In this document: piece after piece, positions 50,568 to 58,595 of the stretch | How positions within the stretch are numbered: position 1 is the stretch's first letter | Layout of the letters: every line of letters begins with the position of its first letter | Origin: Gemmatimonadota bacterium | GTDB taxonomy: Bacteria; Latescibacterota; UBA2968; UBA8231 | NCBI GenBank assembly: GCA_028875335.1 | Contig: JAPPEF010000379.1 | Span: 1 to 58,595 of the forward strand | DNA: 58,595 nucleotides | Direction of reading: 5' to 3' | Program-made: the position numbers and the translations under genes | Notes under the pieces: model-generated | Database searches by the model: none | Told to the model about the DNA's origin: nothing | The model's input: the letters and a program-made list of their open reading frames with translations, nothing else

Positions 50568-51401
50568 ATGGCAGTCAAGAAATTTCGCCCCACAACCCCG
50601 ACGCTGCGCTACAAGACGGTCAACTCCTTTGAGGAATTGACGCGTAGTAGGCCCGAGAAGTCGTTACTTGCTGCTGCCGTTAGCAAGTCGGGAGGGCGCA
50701 ACAATCAGGGCCGCATGACCATGCGTCGGCGCGGAGGGGGGCACAAGAGGCGCTACCGCGTCATCGACTTCAAGCGCACCAAGCTCGGTGTGCCAGGTCG
50801 GGTCGCCGCGATCGAATACGACCCCAATCGCTCGGCATTTATTGCCTTAGTCGTCTATACCGACGGAGACAAGCGCTATATTCTCGCGCCTTTGGGGCTA
50901 AGGGTCGGAGCCGAGGTCATCGCCGGTCCCAATGCCCCCATCCAAGTCGGCAATGCCTTGCCGTTAGCCAATATTCCCTTGGGGGCGACGATTCACAATG
51001 TCGAGCTCAATCCCGGTCGCGGTGGGCAGTTAGCGCGCAGCGCAGGCGCTGAAGTGCAGCTTCTCGGTCGCGACGGCGGGCGGGCGCAGTTGCGGCTGCC
51101 TTCCGGGGAGAATCGCGAAGTGCTAGTCCAGTGCATGGCGACCTTGGGGCAAGTGGGAAATATAGAACACGCCAATATCGTCATTGGCAAGGCCGGTCGC
51201 GCGCGTTGGTTAGGGCGCAGACCCAAGGTGCGGGGCGTAGTTATGAATCCGGTGGATCACCCGCATGGGGGCGGCGAAGGTCGCTCTTCAGGCGGACGGC
51301 ACCCGGTCACCCCTTGGGGCAAGCCCACCAAAGGGTACAAGACGCGCAGGCGCAAAAACCGCAGCAATCAGTGGATCATACGCCGGCGCAACGTGAAGTA
51401 G
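50568..51401 (+). CDS. rplB: 50S ribosomal protein L2 (uL2)
   Basis: 277 aa. It binds near the peptidyl transferase centre and bridges the subunits. The conserved loop [31 protein letters not shown] is intact, including the key His of DHPHGG. The RNA-binding core [14 protein letters not shown] is also complete. It lies 16 bases after rplW and 9 before rpsS. Confidence 0.97.
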   Translation: MAVKKFRPTTPTLRYKTVNSFEELTRSRPEKSLLAAAVSKSGGRNNQGRMTMRRRGGGHKRRYRVIDFKRTKLGVPGRVAAIEYDPNRSAFIALVVYTDGDKRYILAPLGLRVGAEVIAGPNAPIQVGNALPLANIPLGATIHNVELNPGRGGQLARSAGAEVQLLGRDGGRAQLRLPSGENREVLVQCMATLGQVGNIEHANIVIGKAGRARWLGRRPKVRGVVMNPVDHPHGGGEGRSSGGRHPVTPWGKPTKGYKTRRRKNRSNQWIIRRRNVK

Positions 51402-51410
51402 CGAGGGATT

Positions 51411-51698
51411 ATGGCAAGATCGATCAAAAAAGGCCCTTTTATCGACGGGCATTTAGCAAAAAAGGTCGAGTACCTCAATCGCACGGGCGATAAGCAGGTC
51501 GTACGGACTTGGTCGCGGCGTTCAACCATTACACCCGACTTCGTCGGCCATACGCTAGCCGTTTACAACGGCAATAAGTTCATTCCGGTGTACATCACAG
51601 AGAACATGGTCGGGCACAAGCTCGGCGAATTTGCTCCGACCCGCACTTTCCGCGGCCACGGAGGCAGATTGACCGAGCGCGGCACGAGGGTACAATAA
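51411..51698 (+). CDS. rpsS: 30S ribosomal protein S19 (uS19)
   Basis: 95 aa. It is in the 30S head and contacts S13. [72 protein letters not shown] is canonical over its length. It lies 7 bases before rplV. Confidence 0.97.
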   Translation: MARSIKKGPFIDGHLAKKVEYLNRTGDKQVVRTWSRRSTITPDFVGHTLAVYNGNKFIPVYITENMVGHKLGEFAPTRTFRGHGGRLTERGTRVQ

Positions 51699-51705
51699 GC
51701 TAAGC

Positions 51706-52053
51706 ATGGAAGCCAAAGCCGTACTTAAACAAATCGGTGTGCCGACCACTAAGGTGCGCCAACTCATTGATCTGATTCGCGGCAAGCCAGTCGCCGAGGC
51801 CCTTACCATTCTTCGGTTTTCGCCTCGCCCAGTGGCCAAGCTGGTCGAAAAGACTCTGCGTTCGGCTATATCCAATGGAGTAAATCAAGACGAAGAAAAT
51901 CCGGTCGACGCCGATGATCTCTACGTAACTCGCGTCTTCGCCGACGAAGGACGCGATCTCAAGCGCATTCGTCCGCGAGCCCGAGGCTCAGCCGATCGCA
52001 TTCGCAAGCGCCACTGCAATCTCACGGTCGTCGTCAGCGACGAGGTCAACTAA
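51706..52053 (+). CDS. rplV: 50S ribosomal protein L22 (uL22)
   Basis: 115 aa. A beta-hairpin of this protein lines the exit tunnel. MEAKAVLKQIGVPTTKVRQLIDLIRGKPVAEALTILRF, the loop DEGRDLKRIRPRARGSADRIRKRHCNLTVVV are normal; no insertion or deletion is seen in the macrolide loop. Confidence 0.96.
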   Translation: MEAKAVLKQIGVPTTKVRQLIDLIRGKPVAEALTILRFSPRPVAKLVEKTLRSAISNGVNQDEENPVDADDLYVTRVFADEGRDLKRIRPRARGSADRIRKRHCNLTVVVSDEVN

Positions 52054-52063
52054 GGGGGACACC

Positions 52064-52720
52064 TTGGGCCAGAAAACACATCCATACGGCTTCCGTCTTG
52101 GGGTCATCAAGCCTTGGCGTTCAAATTGGTTCGCCGAAAAGGATTTTTCCGAGTTGCTCAAGGAAGACCTCATGCTTCGGCGCTACGTGCGCCAGCGCCT
52201 ACAGCGAGCTGGCGTGTCCCAGATCAACATCGAGCGCCAGCCCAAGCGGGTTACCGTTGAAGTGCATACGGCTCGTCCTGGTATTGCCATTGGTCGCCGT
52301 GGAGCCGAAGTCGATAAGATCCGCGACGAGCTTAAGGCTTTGACCAGCAAGGATGTCTCGCTCAATATCCAAGAGATCAAAAAGCCCGAACTGGATGCTC
52401 AGTTAGTAGCCGACAATCTCGCCCGCCAGCTAGAGCAGCGCGTTTCTTTCCGCCGGGCCATGAAAAAATCCGTCGCCTCGTCGATGCGCATGGGGGCCGA
52501 GGGTATCCGCATCGTCTGTTCCGGGCGCATCGGTGGTTCGGAGATGGGGCGGCGCGAGCGTTCTGAGCCAGCCGGTCGGGTTCCCTTGCACACGCTGCGC
52601 GCCGATATCGACTACGCCATGGCGACAGCATACACCGTATCGGGGACTGTGGGCGTAAAAGTTTGGATTTGCCACGGCGAAGTCGTGGCTGAAGAAGAAG
52701 GGGCCGCGCGGGCGGTCTAA
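52064..52720 (+). CDS. rpsC: 30S ribosomal protein S3 (uS3)
   Basis: 218 aa, TTG start at 52064 (AAGGGGG upstream). It lines the mRNA entry. MGQKTHPYGFRLGVIKPWRSNWFA is the conserved start. The KH domain holds HTARPGIAIGRRGAEVDKIRDEL, and the C-terminal half contains RIGGSEMGRRERSEPAGRVPLHTLRADIDYA. Length is normal. Confidence 0.96.
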   Translation: MGQKTHPYGFRLGVIKPWRSNWFAEKDFSELLKEDLMLRRYVRQRLQRAGVSQINIERQPKRVTVEVHTARPGIAIGRRGAEVDKIRDELKALTSKDVSLNIQEIKKPELDAQLVADNLARQLEQRVSFRRAMKKSVASSMRMGAEGIRIVCSGRIGGSEMGRRERSEPAGRVPLHTLRADIDYAMATAYTVSGTVGVKVWICHGEVVAEEEGAARAV

Positions 52721-52738
52721 TTACAGCGAGGCACTCTC

Positions 52739-53146
52739 ATGTTGATGCCCAAGAAGTCCAAGTGGAGGAAGCAGGCGCGAGGCCGCATGCGCGGCCAGAC
52801 CAAAGGCGGGGACATGGTTTCCTTCGGCGAATATGGCCTCAAAGCCCTCGAGCCTTGTTGGGTTACCAGCCGTCAGATCGAAGCTATGCGCGTGACAATT
52901 AGTCGGGCGATGAGTCGCACAGGTAAGATGTGGATCCGCATTTTTCCCGACAAACCGATCACCAAGAAACCGGCCGAAACTCGCATGGGCAAAGGCAAGG
53001 GGCCGCCCGAGGGATGGGTTGCGGTGGTCAAACCCGGGCGGGTGATGGTCGAGCTTTCCGGGGTGCCCGAAGACATGGCCCGCGAGGCATTCCGCCGCGC
53101 CGGTCACAAACTGCCCATCAAGACCAAAGTCGTCAAACGAGTTTGA
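52739..53146 (+). CDS. rplP: 50S ribosomal protein L16 (uL16)
   Basis: 135 aa. [39 protein letters not shown] is a standard start. [25 protein letters not shown] is the loop near the A-site tRNA. Its stop is 4 bases before rpmC. Confidence 0.97.
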   Translation: MLMPKKSKWRKQARGRMRGQTKGGDMVSFGEYGLKALEPCWVTSRQIEAMRVTISRAMSRTGKMWIRIFPDKPITKKPAETRMGKGKGPPEGWVAVVKPGRVMVELSGVPEDMAREAFRRAGHKLPIKTKVVKRV

Positions 53147-53150
53147 AGTT

Positions 53151-53366
53151 ATGAAGGTCAGCGAATTGCGCGAGATGAGTTCAGAGGAAGTGCAAAACAG
53201 GTTGGAAGAACTACACGAGGAATTCTTCAACCTGCGTTTTCAGCACGTAGCCGGCCAGTTGACCAGTCCCATTCGCTTGCGGCAGGTGCGGCGCGATATT
53301 GCCAAAGCGCACACGGTGCTCAAAGAGCACTCCCTTGGGATTCGTCCCCTAGCCGGTGGGAAGTAG
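53151..53366 (+). CDS. rpmC: 50S ribosomal protein L29 (uL29)
   Basis: 71 aa two-helix protein near the tunnel exit. MKVSELREMSSEEVQNRLEELHEEFFNLRFQHVAGQLTSPIRLRQVRRDIAKAHTVLKE matches the family. A short tail (HSLGIRPLAGGK) is slightly longer than average. It lies 8 bases before rpsQ. Confidence 0.95.
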   Translation: MKVSELREMSSEEVQNRLEELHEEFFNLRFQHVAGQLTSPIRLRQVRRDIAKAHTVLKEHSLGIRPLAGGK

Positions 53367-53374
53367 GGAGGGAA

Positions 53375-53632
53375 ATGGCAAAACAAAAGACAGGCCGGCG
53401 TCAGGCCGAAGGCCGAGTGCTCAAGGCCAGCAATATCAAGACGCGTATCGTGGCGGTTGAACAGCGTATTCCGCATGCCCTGTACGGCCGGATCATCCGC
53501 CGCACCGCCAAGTTCGTCGCCCACGACGAGCGGGAAGAGTCGCAGGTTGGCGATTTGGTGCGCATTGAGGAGTGTCGGCCTATGAGCAAGACTAAGCGTT
53601 GGCGGCTCGTTGACGTATTAGAGCGGCAGTAA
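53375..53632 (+). CDS. rpsQ: 30S ribosomal protein S17 (uS17)
   Basis: 85 aa OB-fold protein important in early 30S assembly. HALYGRIIRRTAKFVAHDEREESQVGDLVRIEECRPMSKTKRWRLVDVLER is the conserved core. It lies 28 bases before rplN. Confidence 0.96.
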   Translation: MAKQKTGRRQAEGRVLKASNIKTRIVAVEQRIPHALYGRIIRRTAKFVAHDEREESQVGDLVRIEECRPMSKTKRWRLVDVLERQ

Positions 53633-53660
53633 ATAAAAAATTAGGCTTGTTAGGAACGAA

Positions 53661-54029
53661 ATGATTCGGGAATACAGCGTAGTCAAAATGGCGGATAATG
53701 CCGGGGCCCGCACGGGCCGTTGCATTCGCGTCCTCGGCGGCTCCCGCAAGCGCTATGCCAGCATTGGCGATATGATTGTAGTCGCCGTCCACGGTGTAGC
53801 ACCGAATGGGGCCTTAGAGGAGGGGCAAGTCGTCAAGGCCGTAGTCGTGCGGACCAAGAAGGAATACCGCCGTCCCGATGGTTCCTATATCCGCTTTGAC
53901 GACAATGCCGCCGTATTGATCAATGACGACAAAGAGCCAACAGGTACTCGCATATTCGGGCCTGTAGCTCGCGAGTTGCGCGAAAAGCAATACATGCGCA
54001 TTGTCTCGCTGGCACCCGAGGTAGTCTGA
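53661..54029 (+). CDS. rplN: 50S ribosomal protein L14 (uL14)
   Basis: 122 aa. It contributes to the intersubunit bridge with 16S r[66 protein letters not shown] and [28 protein letters not shown] are canonical. Confidence 0.97.
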   Translation: MIREYSVVKMADNAGARTGRCIRVLGGSRKRYASIGDMIVVAVHGVAPNGALEEGQVVKAVVVRTKKEYRRPDGSYIRFDDNAAVLINDDKEPTGTRIFGPVARELREKQYMRIVSLAPEVV

Positions 54030-54040
54030 GGAAGAGCCCA

Positions 54041-54358
54041 ATGGACATTCGCAAAGACGATACAGTACAGGTTATAAGCGGCAACGATAAAGGCCGGCGC
54101 TCGACCGTACTCAGCGTGTTTAAAGATCGGGAGCGAATCATCGTCGAAGGCGTGAATATGCGCAAGCATCACACCCGTCCCACATCGCGCGATCCCCAAG
54201 GTGGTATCGCCGAACGCGAGGCTCCGATCCATGTTTCCAATGTCATGATCGTTTGCCCGAAGACCGACCAACCGACGCGCATTAGTCACAGGAAGTTGGA
54301 CAACGGTAAATACGTGCGCGTCTCTGTTCGCAGCGGCGAAATGATCGACCCGGAATAA
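54041..54358 (+). CDS. rplX: 50S ribosomal protein L24 (uL24)
   Basis: 105 aa KOW-fold assembly initiator. DIRKDDTVQVISGNDKGRRSTVLSVFKDRERIIVEGVNMRKHHTRPT is standard. It is followed after 3 bases by rplE. Confidence 0.96.
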   Translation: MDIRKDDTVQVISGNDKGRRSTVLSVFKDRERIIVEGVNMRKHHTRPTSRDPQGGIAEREAPIHVSNVMIVCPKTDQPTRISHRKLDNGKYVRVSVRSGEMIDPE

Positions 54359-54361
54359 GCC

Positions 54362-54907
54362 ATGTACGAAGCCAGACTAAAAAAACAGTACAGAGAAGAG
54401 GCGCTGCCTCAACTCAAGGCCCGATTCGCCTTTAAAAACGACATGCAGGTGCCACGCCTGCAGAAGGTAGTCGTCAACATGGGCGTTGGCGAGGCGGTAC
54501 AGGAGCCCAAGGTGCTCGAAGGAGCTGTATCCGAATTGACGGCGATTACCGGTCAAAAGCCCGCCATCCGCCACGCCAAGAAGGCGATCTCAAACTTCAA
54601 GTTGCGCGTCGGCATTCCCATCGGCTGCATGGTCACCTTGCGGGGTACCCGCATGTACGAGTTTCTCGACCGCTTGATCTGTTTCGCCTTGCCGCAGGTT
54701 CGAGATTTCCGCGGTGTTTCTCCCAAGAGCTTCGACGGACGTGGCAACTATAATTTGGGCATCAAGGAACAGATCATATTTCCCGAGATCAACTACGATA
54801 TGATCAACCAAGTTCGGGGCATGAATATTACCATTGTCACCTCGGCCAAAAGCGACGAGGAAGGCCAAGAGTTACTCCGATTGTTGGGCATGCCCTTCAG
54901 TCAATAG
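54362..54907 (+). CDS. rplE: 50S ribosomal protein L5 (uL5)
   Basis: 181 aa. It binds 5S rRNA in the central protuberance. [53 protein letters not shown] and [33 protein letters not shown] are typical; length is normal. Confidence 0.97.
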   Translation: MYEARLKKQYREEALPQLKARFAFKNDMQVPRLQKVVVNMGVGEAVQEPKVLEGAVSELTAITGQKPAIRHAKKAISNFKLRVGIPIGCMVTLRGTRMYEFLDRLICFALPQVRDFRGVSPKSFDGRGNYNLGIKEQIIFPEINYDMINQVRGMNITIVTSAKSDEEGQELLRLLGMPFSQ

Positions 54908-54926
54908 AGCTAGAAAGAATTTGCTA

Positions 54927-55112
54927 ATGCCAAAGAAATGTCTGATAGCCAAAGCGCAGCGCAAACCCAAGTTTTCCACGCGAGCCTATACCCGCTGCCA
55001 TCGCTGTGGGCGCCCGCGTGCAGTATATCGCAAGTTTGGCCTGTGTCGCATCTGTTTTCGCGAGTTGGCCCTCAAGGGTGAGATTCCGGGCGTTAGCAAG
55101 GCGAGCTGGTAG
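54927..55112 (+). CDS. rpsN: 30S ribosomal protein S14, zinc-binding type Z (uS14)
   Basis: 61 aa. It is the short zinc form, with [20 protein letters not shown] giving two CxxC pairs. The N-terminus [24 protein letters not shown] places the start at ATG 54927; an earlier in-frame start lies inside rplE. L33 is also the zinc form here, so the cell invests zinc in its ribosomes. Confidence 0.95.
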   Translation: MPKKCLIAKAQRKPKFSTRAYTRCHRCGRPRAVYRKFGLCRICFRELALKGEIPGVSKASW

Positions 55113-55130
55113 CGAGCTGGAGAAATCAAT

Positions 55131-55529
55131 ATGAGCATGACGGATCCCATAGCAGACATGTTGACCCGTATTCGCAACGCCTGTAGCGCCAAGCATTCGC
55201 GAGTTGACGTGCCCGCCTCTAAGCTAAAGCGAGAAGTGGCCCGCGTATTGGCCGAGTCTCGTTTTATCGACAACTTTGCCTTTATCGAAGACGGCAAGCA
55301 GGGCATTTTGCGGCTCTATCTGCGTTACGATCAGAATGATAATAGCATCATCCGCGGGTTAGAACGCGCTAGTAAGCCTGGGTTGCGTCAATATGCGGGC
55401 AAAGCCGATATCCCGCGCGTGCTCCGCGGGCTAGGCATCGCCATCGTCTCCACCTCTAAGGGAGTGATGACGGATAAAGAAGCGAGGATGAACGGCGTAG
55501 GCGGCGAAGTCCTCTGTAGCGTCTGGTAA
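55131..55529 (+). CDS. rpsH: 30S ribosomal protein S8 (uS8)
   Basis: 132 aa. [40 protein letters not shown] is a standard start; [33 protein letters not shown] is the conserved C-terminus. In E. coli it represses the spc operon. Confidence 0.97.
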   Translation: MSMTDPIADMLTRIRNACSAKHSRVDVPASKLKREVARVLAESRFIDNFAFIEDGKQGILRLYLRYDQNDNSIIRGLERASKPGLRQYAGKADIPRVLRGLGIAIVSTSKGVMTDKEARMNGVGGEVLCSVW

Positions 55530-55554
55530 ATAAATCCATTGGGAGAATGTTAGA

Positions 55555-56112
55555 TTGTCGCGCATAGGCAGTAAACCCCTTACTCTACCACAGGGCGTCG
55601 AAGTCGCGTTAGCTCCTGCCGAGGTCTCCGTAAAAGGGCCGAAGGGTCAGTTGCAGGTGCCGTTTGTCGCCGAGCACCTCGCGGTGGCTCAACAAGACAG
55701 CGCTGTAACGGTGACGCGCAAAGACGAGAGTAAACAGGCTCGCTCTCTACACGGATTGACTCGCTCCTTGATCGCTAATGCGGTCGAGGGGGTCTCCGAG
55801 GGTTTTTTCAAGAACTTGGAGCTATTCGGCGTAGGGTACCGGGCGGAGGTTAAAGGCAGACAACTTGTGCTCCACGTAGGCTATTCGCACCCGGTGATCT
55901 ACGAGGTGCCCGAGGGTATCCAAGTTGAGGTGTCCGAAGGCACTGGAGGAGCACAAGCCCGCATCGTCGTCCGGGGCATCGACAAGCAACTGGTGGGTCA
56001 GGTGGCCGCCGATATTCGCTTCAAGCGCCGCCCAGAGCCTTACAAGGGCAAGGGGATCCGCTATGAGAACGAGACTATTCACTGGAAACAGGGCAAGGCA
56101 GCAGTAGCCTAA
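55555..56112 (+). CDS. rplF: 50S ribosomal protein L6 (uL6)
   Basis: 185 aa, TTG start at 55555. It lies near the sarcin-ricin loop. [32 protein letters not shown] and the C-terminal [33 protein letters not shown] are typical. Its TAA overlaps the rplR ATG by one base. Confidence 0.96.
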   Translation: MSRIGSKPLTLPQGVEVALAPAEVSVKGPKGQLQVPFVAEHLAVAQQDSAVTVTRKDESKQARSLHGLTRSLIANAVEGVSEGFFKNLELFGVGYRAEVKGRQLVLHVGYSHPVIYEVPEGIQVEVSEGTGGAQARIVVRGIDKQLVGQVAADIRFKRRPEPYKGKGIRYENETIHWKQGKAAVA

Positions 56113-56486
56113 TGAAAGACAAAAAACACCTAGTCGAGAACCGCCAGCGCCGGCAGCGGCGGCGCCACCGGCTGCGCAAGATCGTCTCTGGTACGTCCGC
56201 GCGCCCGCGCATGGTGGTGCATCGTTCCCTGCGCCATATCGAGGTGCAGCTCGTCGACGACGTGGCAGGTCATTCTCTTTTAGGGCTTTCCACTCAATCT
56301 CAGGAGCTGAGGGAACGGCAGTTTGACAATCGCGTGGCACAAGGGCACGAGGTTGGCAAAATGGTCGCTGCTAAGGCGCGCGAAAAAGGCATTGAGCAGG
56401 TCGTCTTTGACCGCGGTGGATTCCTCTATCACGGGGTGATCAAAGCCGTGGCCGACGGAGCGCGGGAAGCTGGCTTGAATTTCTAA
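56112..56486 (+). CDS. rplR: 50S ribosomal protein L18 (uL18)
   Basis: 124 aa. It binds 5S rRNA with L5. The basic N-terminus ([41 protein letters not shown]) and [40 protein letters not shown] fit the family. The start overlaps the rplF stop, so the two are translationally coupled. Confidence 0.96.
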   Translation: MKDKKHLVENRQRRQRRRHRLRKIVSGTSARPRMVVHRSLRHIEVQLVDDVAGHSLLGLSTQSQELRERQFDNRVAQGHEVGKMVAAKAREKGIEQVVFDRGGFLYHGVIKAVADGAREAGLNF

Positions 56487-56497
56487 GGGAGAACGGC

Positions 56498-57031
56498 GTG
56501 GCGAAAGCAGATACTAGCAGAGCGAAATCCGATTCCAGCGATGGAGAGTTGAGCGAAGTTGTCGTTCAAAACAGCATCAAGCGAGTTTCGCACGTGCGCA
56601 AGGGTGGTCGGCGCTTCAGCTTTAGCGCGATGGTTGTAGTTGGCGACCGCAATGGCCGAGTGGGGTTTGGTGCTGGCAAAGCCGGCGAGATTGCCGAGGC
56701 CATCCGCAAGGGTGCCGAGGCGGCGAAAAAGAACGTCGTCGAGGTCCCAGTGATTGATGGGACCATACCGCATGAGATCGTCGGGGTTTTTGGCGCAGCC
56801 AAGGTACTTTTTAAGCCAGCTACCCCGGGAACCGGGATCATCGCCAGCGGCGGCACCCGCATCGTACTGGAGCTAGCCGGCGTTCACGATATTCTGACCA
56901 AATCCCTCGGATCCAACAACGTGCAGAATTCAGTGAAGGCGACCGTCAAAGCACTGGCGCAACTGCGCAGTGCCGAGATGATCGCTCGGGAGCGCGGCGT
57001 GCCGGTGGAATCGCTTCGCGCTTGGGATTAA
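56498..57031 (+). CDS. rpsE: 30S ribosomal protein S5 (uS5)
   Basis: 177 aa, GTG start at 56498 with AAGGGAG upstream. It aids mRNA unwinding and fidelity. [40 protein letters not shown] and [36 protein letters not shown] are the standard motifs. Confidence 0.96.
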   Translation: MAKADTSRAKSDSSDGELSEVVVQNSIKRVSHVRKGGRRFSFSAMVVVGDRNGRVGFGAGKAGEIAEAIRKGAEAAKKNVVEVPVIDGTIPHEIVGVFGAAKVLFKPATPGTGIIASGGTRIVLELAGVHDILTKSLGSNNVQNSVKATVKALAQLRSAEMIARERGVPVESLRAWD

Positions 57032-57037
57032 CAGCCA

Positions 57038-57217
57038 ATGAAACTAGTCATCACACAGCGGCGCAGTGCCATCGGACGCGCCAAAGGTCAAAAGGCGACG
57101 ATTGAGGCTTTGGGAATCAAGCGCCTATATCAACAGGTCGTACACGACGACACGCCCCAGATCCGGGGTATGATCGCCAAAGTCAAGCATCTGGTCGCAG
57201 TCGAGGAAGTAGAATAG
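57038..57217 (+). CDS. rpmD: 50S ribosomal protein L30 (uL30)
   Basis: 59 aa. MKLVITQRRSAIGRAKGQKA then TIEALGIKRLYQQVVHDDTP and QIRGMIAKVKHLVAVEEVE match the family at its normal small size. It starts 6 bases after rpsE. ATG 57038, TAG 57215-57217. Confidence 0.93.
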   Translation: MKLVITQRRSAIGRAKGQKATIEALGIKRLYQQVVHDDTPQIRGMIAKVKHLVAVEEVE

Positions 57218-57233
57218 TAAGCGAGAGTGTGCC

Positions 57234-57683
57234 ATGCGTCTAGAAAACATAAAATGCCCTCCAGGGTCTAAGCGGAACCGCAAGCGGCTGGGACAAGGGC
57301 CAGGTTCGGGGACAGGTAAGACCGCGGGCAAAGGCCACAAAGGTCAGCGGGCTAGGTCCGGTGCTAGACGCGGTAACCGCGTTGGGTTTACTGGCGGTTC
57401 GCTGCCGCTGTTTCGCCATATCCCCAAGGTGGGTTTTTCCAATCGCAAATTCAAAACGATCTATCAGGTCGTCAATCTGCGCGATCTCGAAGAGAGGGGA
57501 CTCAGCGGGGAAGTTGGGCCAGAGGAAATGGCTGCTGCCGGCTTGATCGCCAAGCCATCAGGGCCGCTGAAGGTCCTAGGCGAAGGAGAACTGAGTCAGC
57601 CCTTGACGGTCAAGGCGCACAAATTTTCCACTGCGGCAGCAGAGAAAATTGCCAAAGCGGGTGGCCAGGCCGAGGTGATTTGA
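57234..57683 (+). CDS. rplO: 50S ribosomal protein L15 (uL15)
   Basis: 149 aa. The Gly/Arg-rich extension RKRLGQGPGSGTGKTAGKGHKGQRARSG winds into 23S rRNA; LPLFRHIPKVGFSN and the C-terminal VKAHKFSTAAAEKIAKAGG segment follow. Its TGA overlaps the secY ATG by one base (TGATG). Confidence 0.96.
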   Translation: MRLENIKCPPGSKRNRKRLGQGPGSGTGKTAGKGHKGQRARSGARRGNRVGFTGGSLPLFRHIPKVGFSNRKFKTIYQVVNLRDLEERGLSGEVGPEEMAAAGLIAKPSGPLKVLGEGELSQPLTVKAHKFSTAAAEKIAKAGGQAEVI

Positions 57684-58595
57684 TGCAATTGGTGCAGAGT
57701 TTTCAAAACTGCTTCAAAATTCCCGATTTGCGGCGTCGCATCCTCTTCACCTTAGGGATTTTGATCGTCTATCGCATCGGTGGTCAGATCACGGTCCCCG
57801 GTGTCGAGTTGGTCGTGCTCAAAGAGTACTTTGAAAGCGCCGGCAACACCCTTTTTGGGCTGTACGACATGTTTGTGGGTGGTGCCTTTACCCGCGGGAC
57901 GATCTTCGCTTTGGGCATCATGCCCTATATCAGCGCCTCGATCATTTTGCAGTTGCTGGGCGCGGTTATTCCCTACTTCCAGAAATTGCAGCGCGAAGGC
58001 GAAGAGGGGCGCAAGAAAATCACCCAGTACACGCGCTATGGTACAGTCTTTCTAGCGGCTGCTCAATCCTACGGCGTCAGTTTCTTCATTACCAACATCA
58101 AGGCCCCGTACTCGGGTCAGCCGGCAGTTGCCGACCCGGGCATTGGCTTTACGCTGGCGACTATGCTGACAATTACCACCGGCACGGTCTTTATCATGTG
58201 GTTGGGTGAGCAGATCACGGAGCGCGGCATTGGCAACGGCATTTCTCTGATCATCTTCATCGGCATCATCGCCGAGTTGCCCTACGCGATCAATCAGGAG
58301 TATGAACTTTTTATCATCAATCGCGGTTTCAGCAAGAACATCATTGAAGAAATTTTCCTCGTCGCGCTAATGTTCGCCGTAGTGGCCTTTGTTATCTTGC
58401 TGACTCAGGGGCTGCGCAAAATTCCCGTGCAGTACGCCAAGCGCGTCGTCGGACGGCGGGTTTACGGCGGCCAGACCACGCACATTCCGTTGCGGATCAA
58501 CACCGCGGGCGTGATTCCGATCATATTTGCCCAGTCGATTATGTTTCTGCCCGGCACGATCACGCAGATGTTCCCAGGCCAAGAATTCATGCTGG
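57683..58595 (+). CDS. secY: Preprotein translocase subunit SecY (3' end beyond the window)
   Basis: The first 304 codons are visible, so roughly the N-terminal two thirds. SecY forms the protein-conducting channel with SecE (33969). Visible are the N-terminal amphipathic FKIPDLRRRILFTLGILIVYRIGGQITVPG, the plug region, GIMPYISASIILQLL, MWLGEQITERGIGNGISLIIFIGI and VPVQYAKR-like IPVQYAKRVVG at the C4/C5 loop. About seven membrane segments are covered. The start overlaps the rplO stop (TGATG). Confidence 0.96.
   Translation, partial: MQLVQSFQNCFKIPDLRRRILFTLGILIVYRIGGQITVPGVELVVLKEYFESAGNTLFGLYDMFVGGAFTRGTIFALGIMPYISASIILQLLGAVIPYFQKLQREGEEGRKKITQYTRYGTVFLAAAQSYGVSFFITNIKAPYSGQPAVADPGIGFTLATMLTITTGTVFIMWLGEQITERGIGNGISLIIFIGIIAELPYAINQEYELFIINRGFSKNIIEEIFLVALMFAVVAFVILLTQGLRKIPVQYAKRVVGRRVYGGQTTHIPLRINTAGVIPIIFAQSIMFLPGTITQMFPGQEFML

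Overview
This is a bacterial chromosome segment of about 58.6 kb, moderately GC-rich. It splits into an accessory and housekeeping half (1 to about 33.4 kb) and a very conserved translation and transcription superoperon (about 33.4 kb to the right edge). Three phytanoyl-CoA-type dioxygenases (PhyH), a sulfatase, a DUF3604 protein, two large paralogous membrane proteins that I recall as DUF6785/DUF6784-like, and a haem c plus copper-monooxygenase lipoprotein recall gene sets of uncultured lineages such as Latescibacterota or Poribacteria. That placement is an inference from gene content, not from a tree. The lipoprotein and ZapA fit a Gram-negative-type cell.

Region by region: 1-243 holds an unrecognised gene end and a small unknown ORF. 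384-12133 (+) is a run of seven co-oriented genes: lipoprotein, two membrane proteins, PhyH, sulfatase, DUF3604/PHP-like protein, and a carbohydrate-active-like protein ending in a DUF59 domain. The most economical reading is uptake and stepwise breakdown of a sulfated organic compound. 12138-14283 (-) is a PhyH gene followed by an unknown probable barrel protein. 14349-15521 is an AAA/DUF4143 ATPase whose start codon lies 3 bases after a perfect 30-bp palindrome. 15537-17508 (-) pairs a D-2-hydroxyacid dehydrogenase with a PfkB/adenosine-kinase-like sugar kinase. infC follows at 17669, most likely starting at a rare AUC codon, then a third PhyH, a SulP permease and zapA. 21599-26499 (+) carries a large FAD/Fe-S hydroxyacid dehydrogenase, an unknown protein, an FmdB zinc ribbon and a LarA-type racemase. 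26496-32664 (-) carries a mutilated DinB homologue, YgfZ, and the sbcD-sbcC nuclease pair. greA sits at 32869 behind an attenuator-like hairpin.

From 33427 the layout is tRNA-Gly, tRNA-Thr, rpmG, tRNA-Trp, secE, nusG, rplK, rplA, rplJ, rplL, rpoB, rpoC, then rpsL, rpsG, fusA, tuf, then the S10 and spc operons up to a truncated secY. Gene order is textbook except that rplC (uL3) is absent between rpsJ and rplD, which lie only 7 bases apart.

The points most worth attention are the HxG (not HxD) metal motif of the first PhyH, the haem c to copper-monooxygenase fusion, the DUF59 fusion, the DinB homologue without fingers and with two catalytic carboxylates changed, the AUC start of infC, the palindrome before the ATPase, and the missing rplC.
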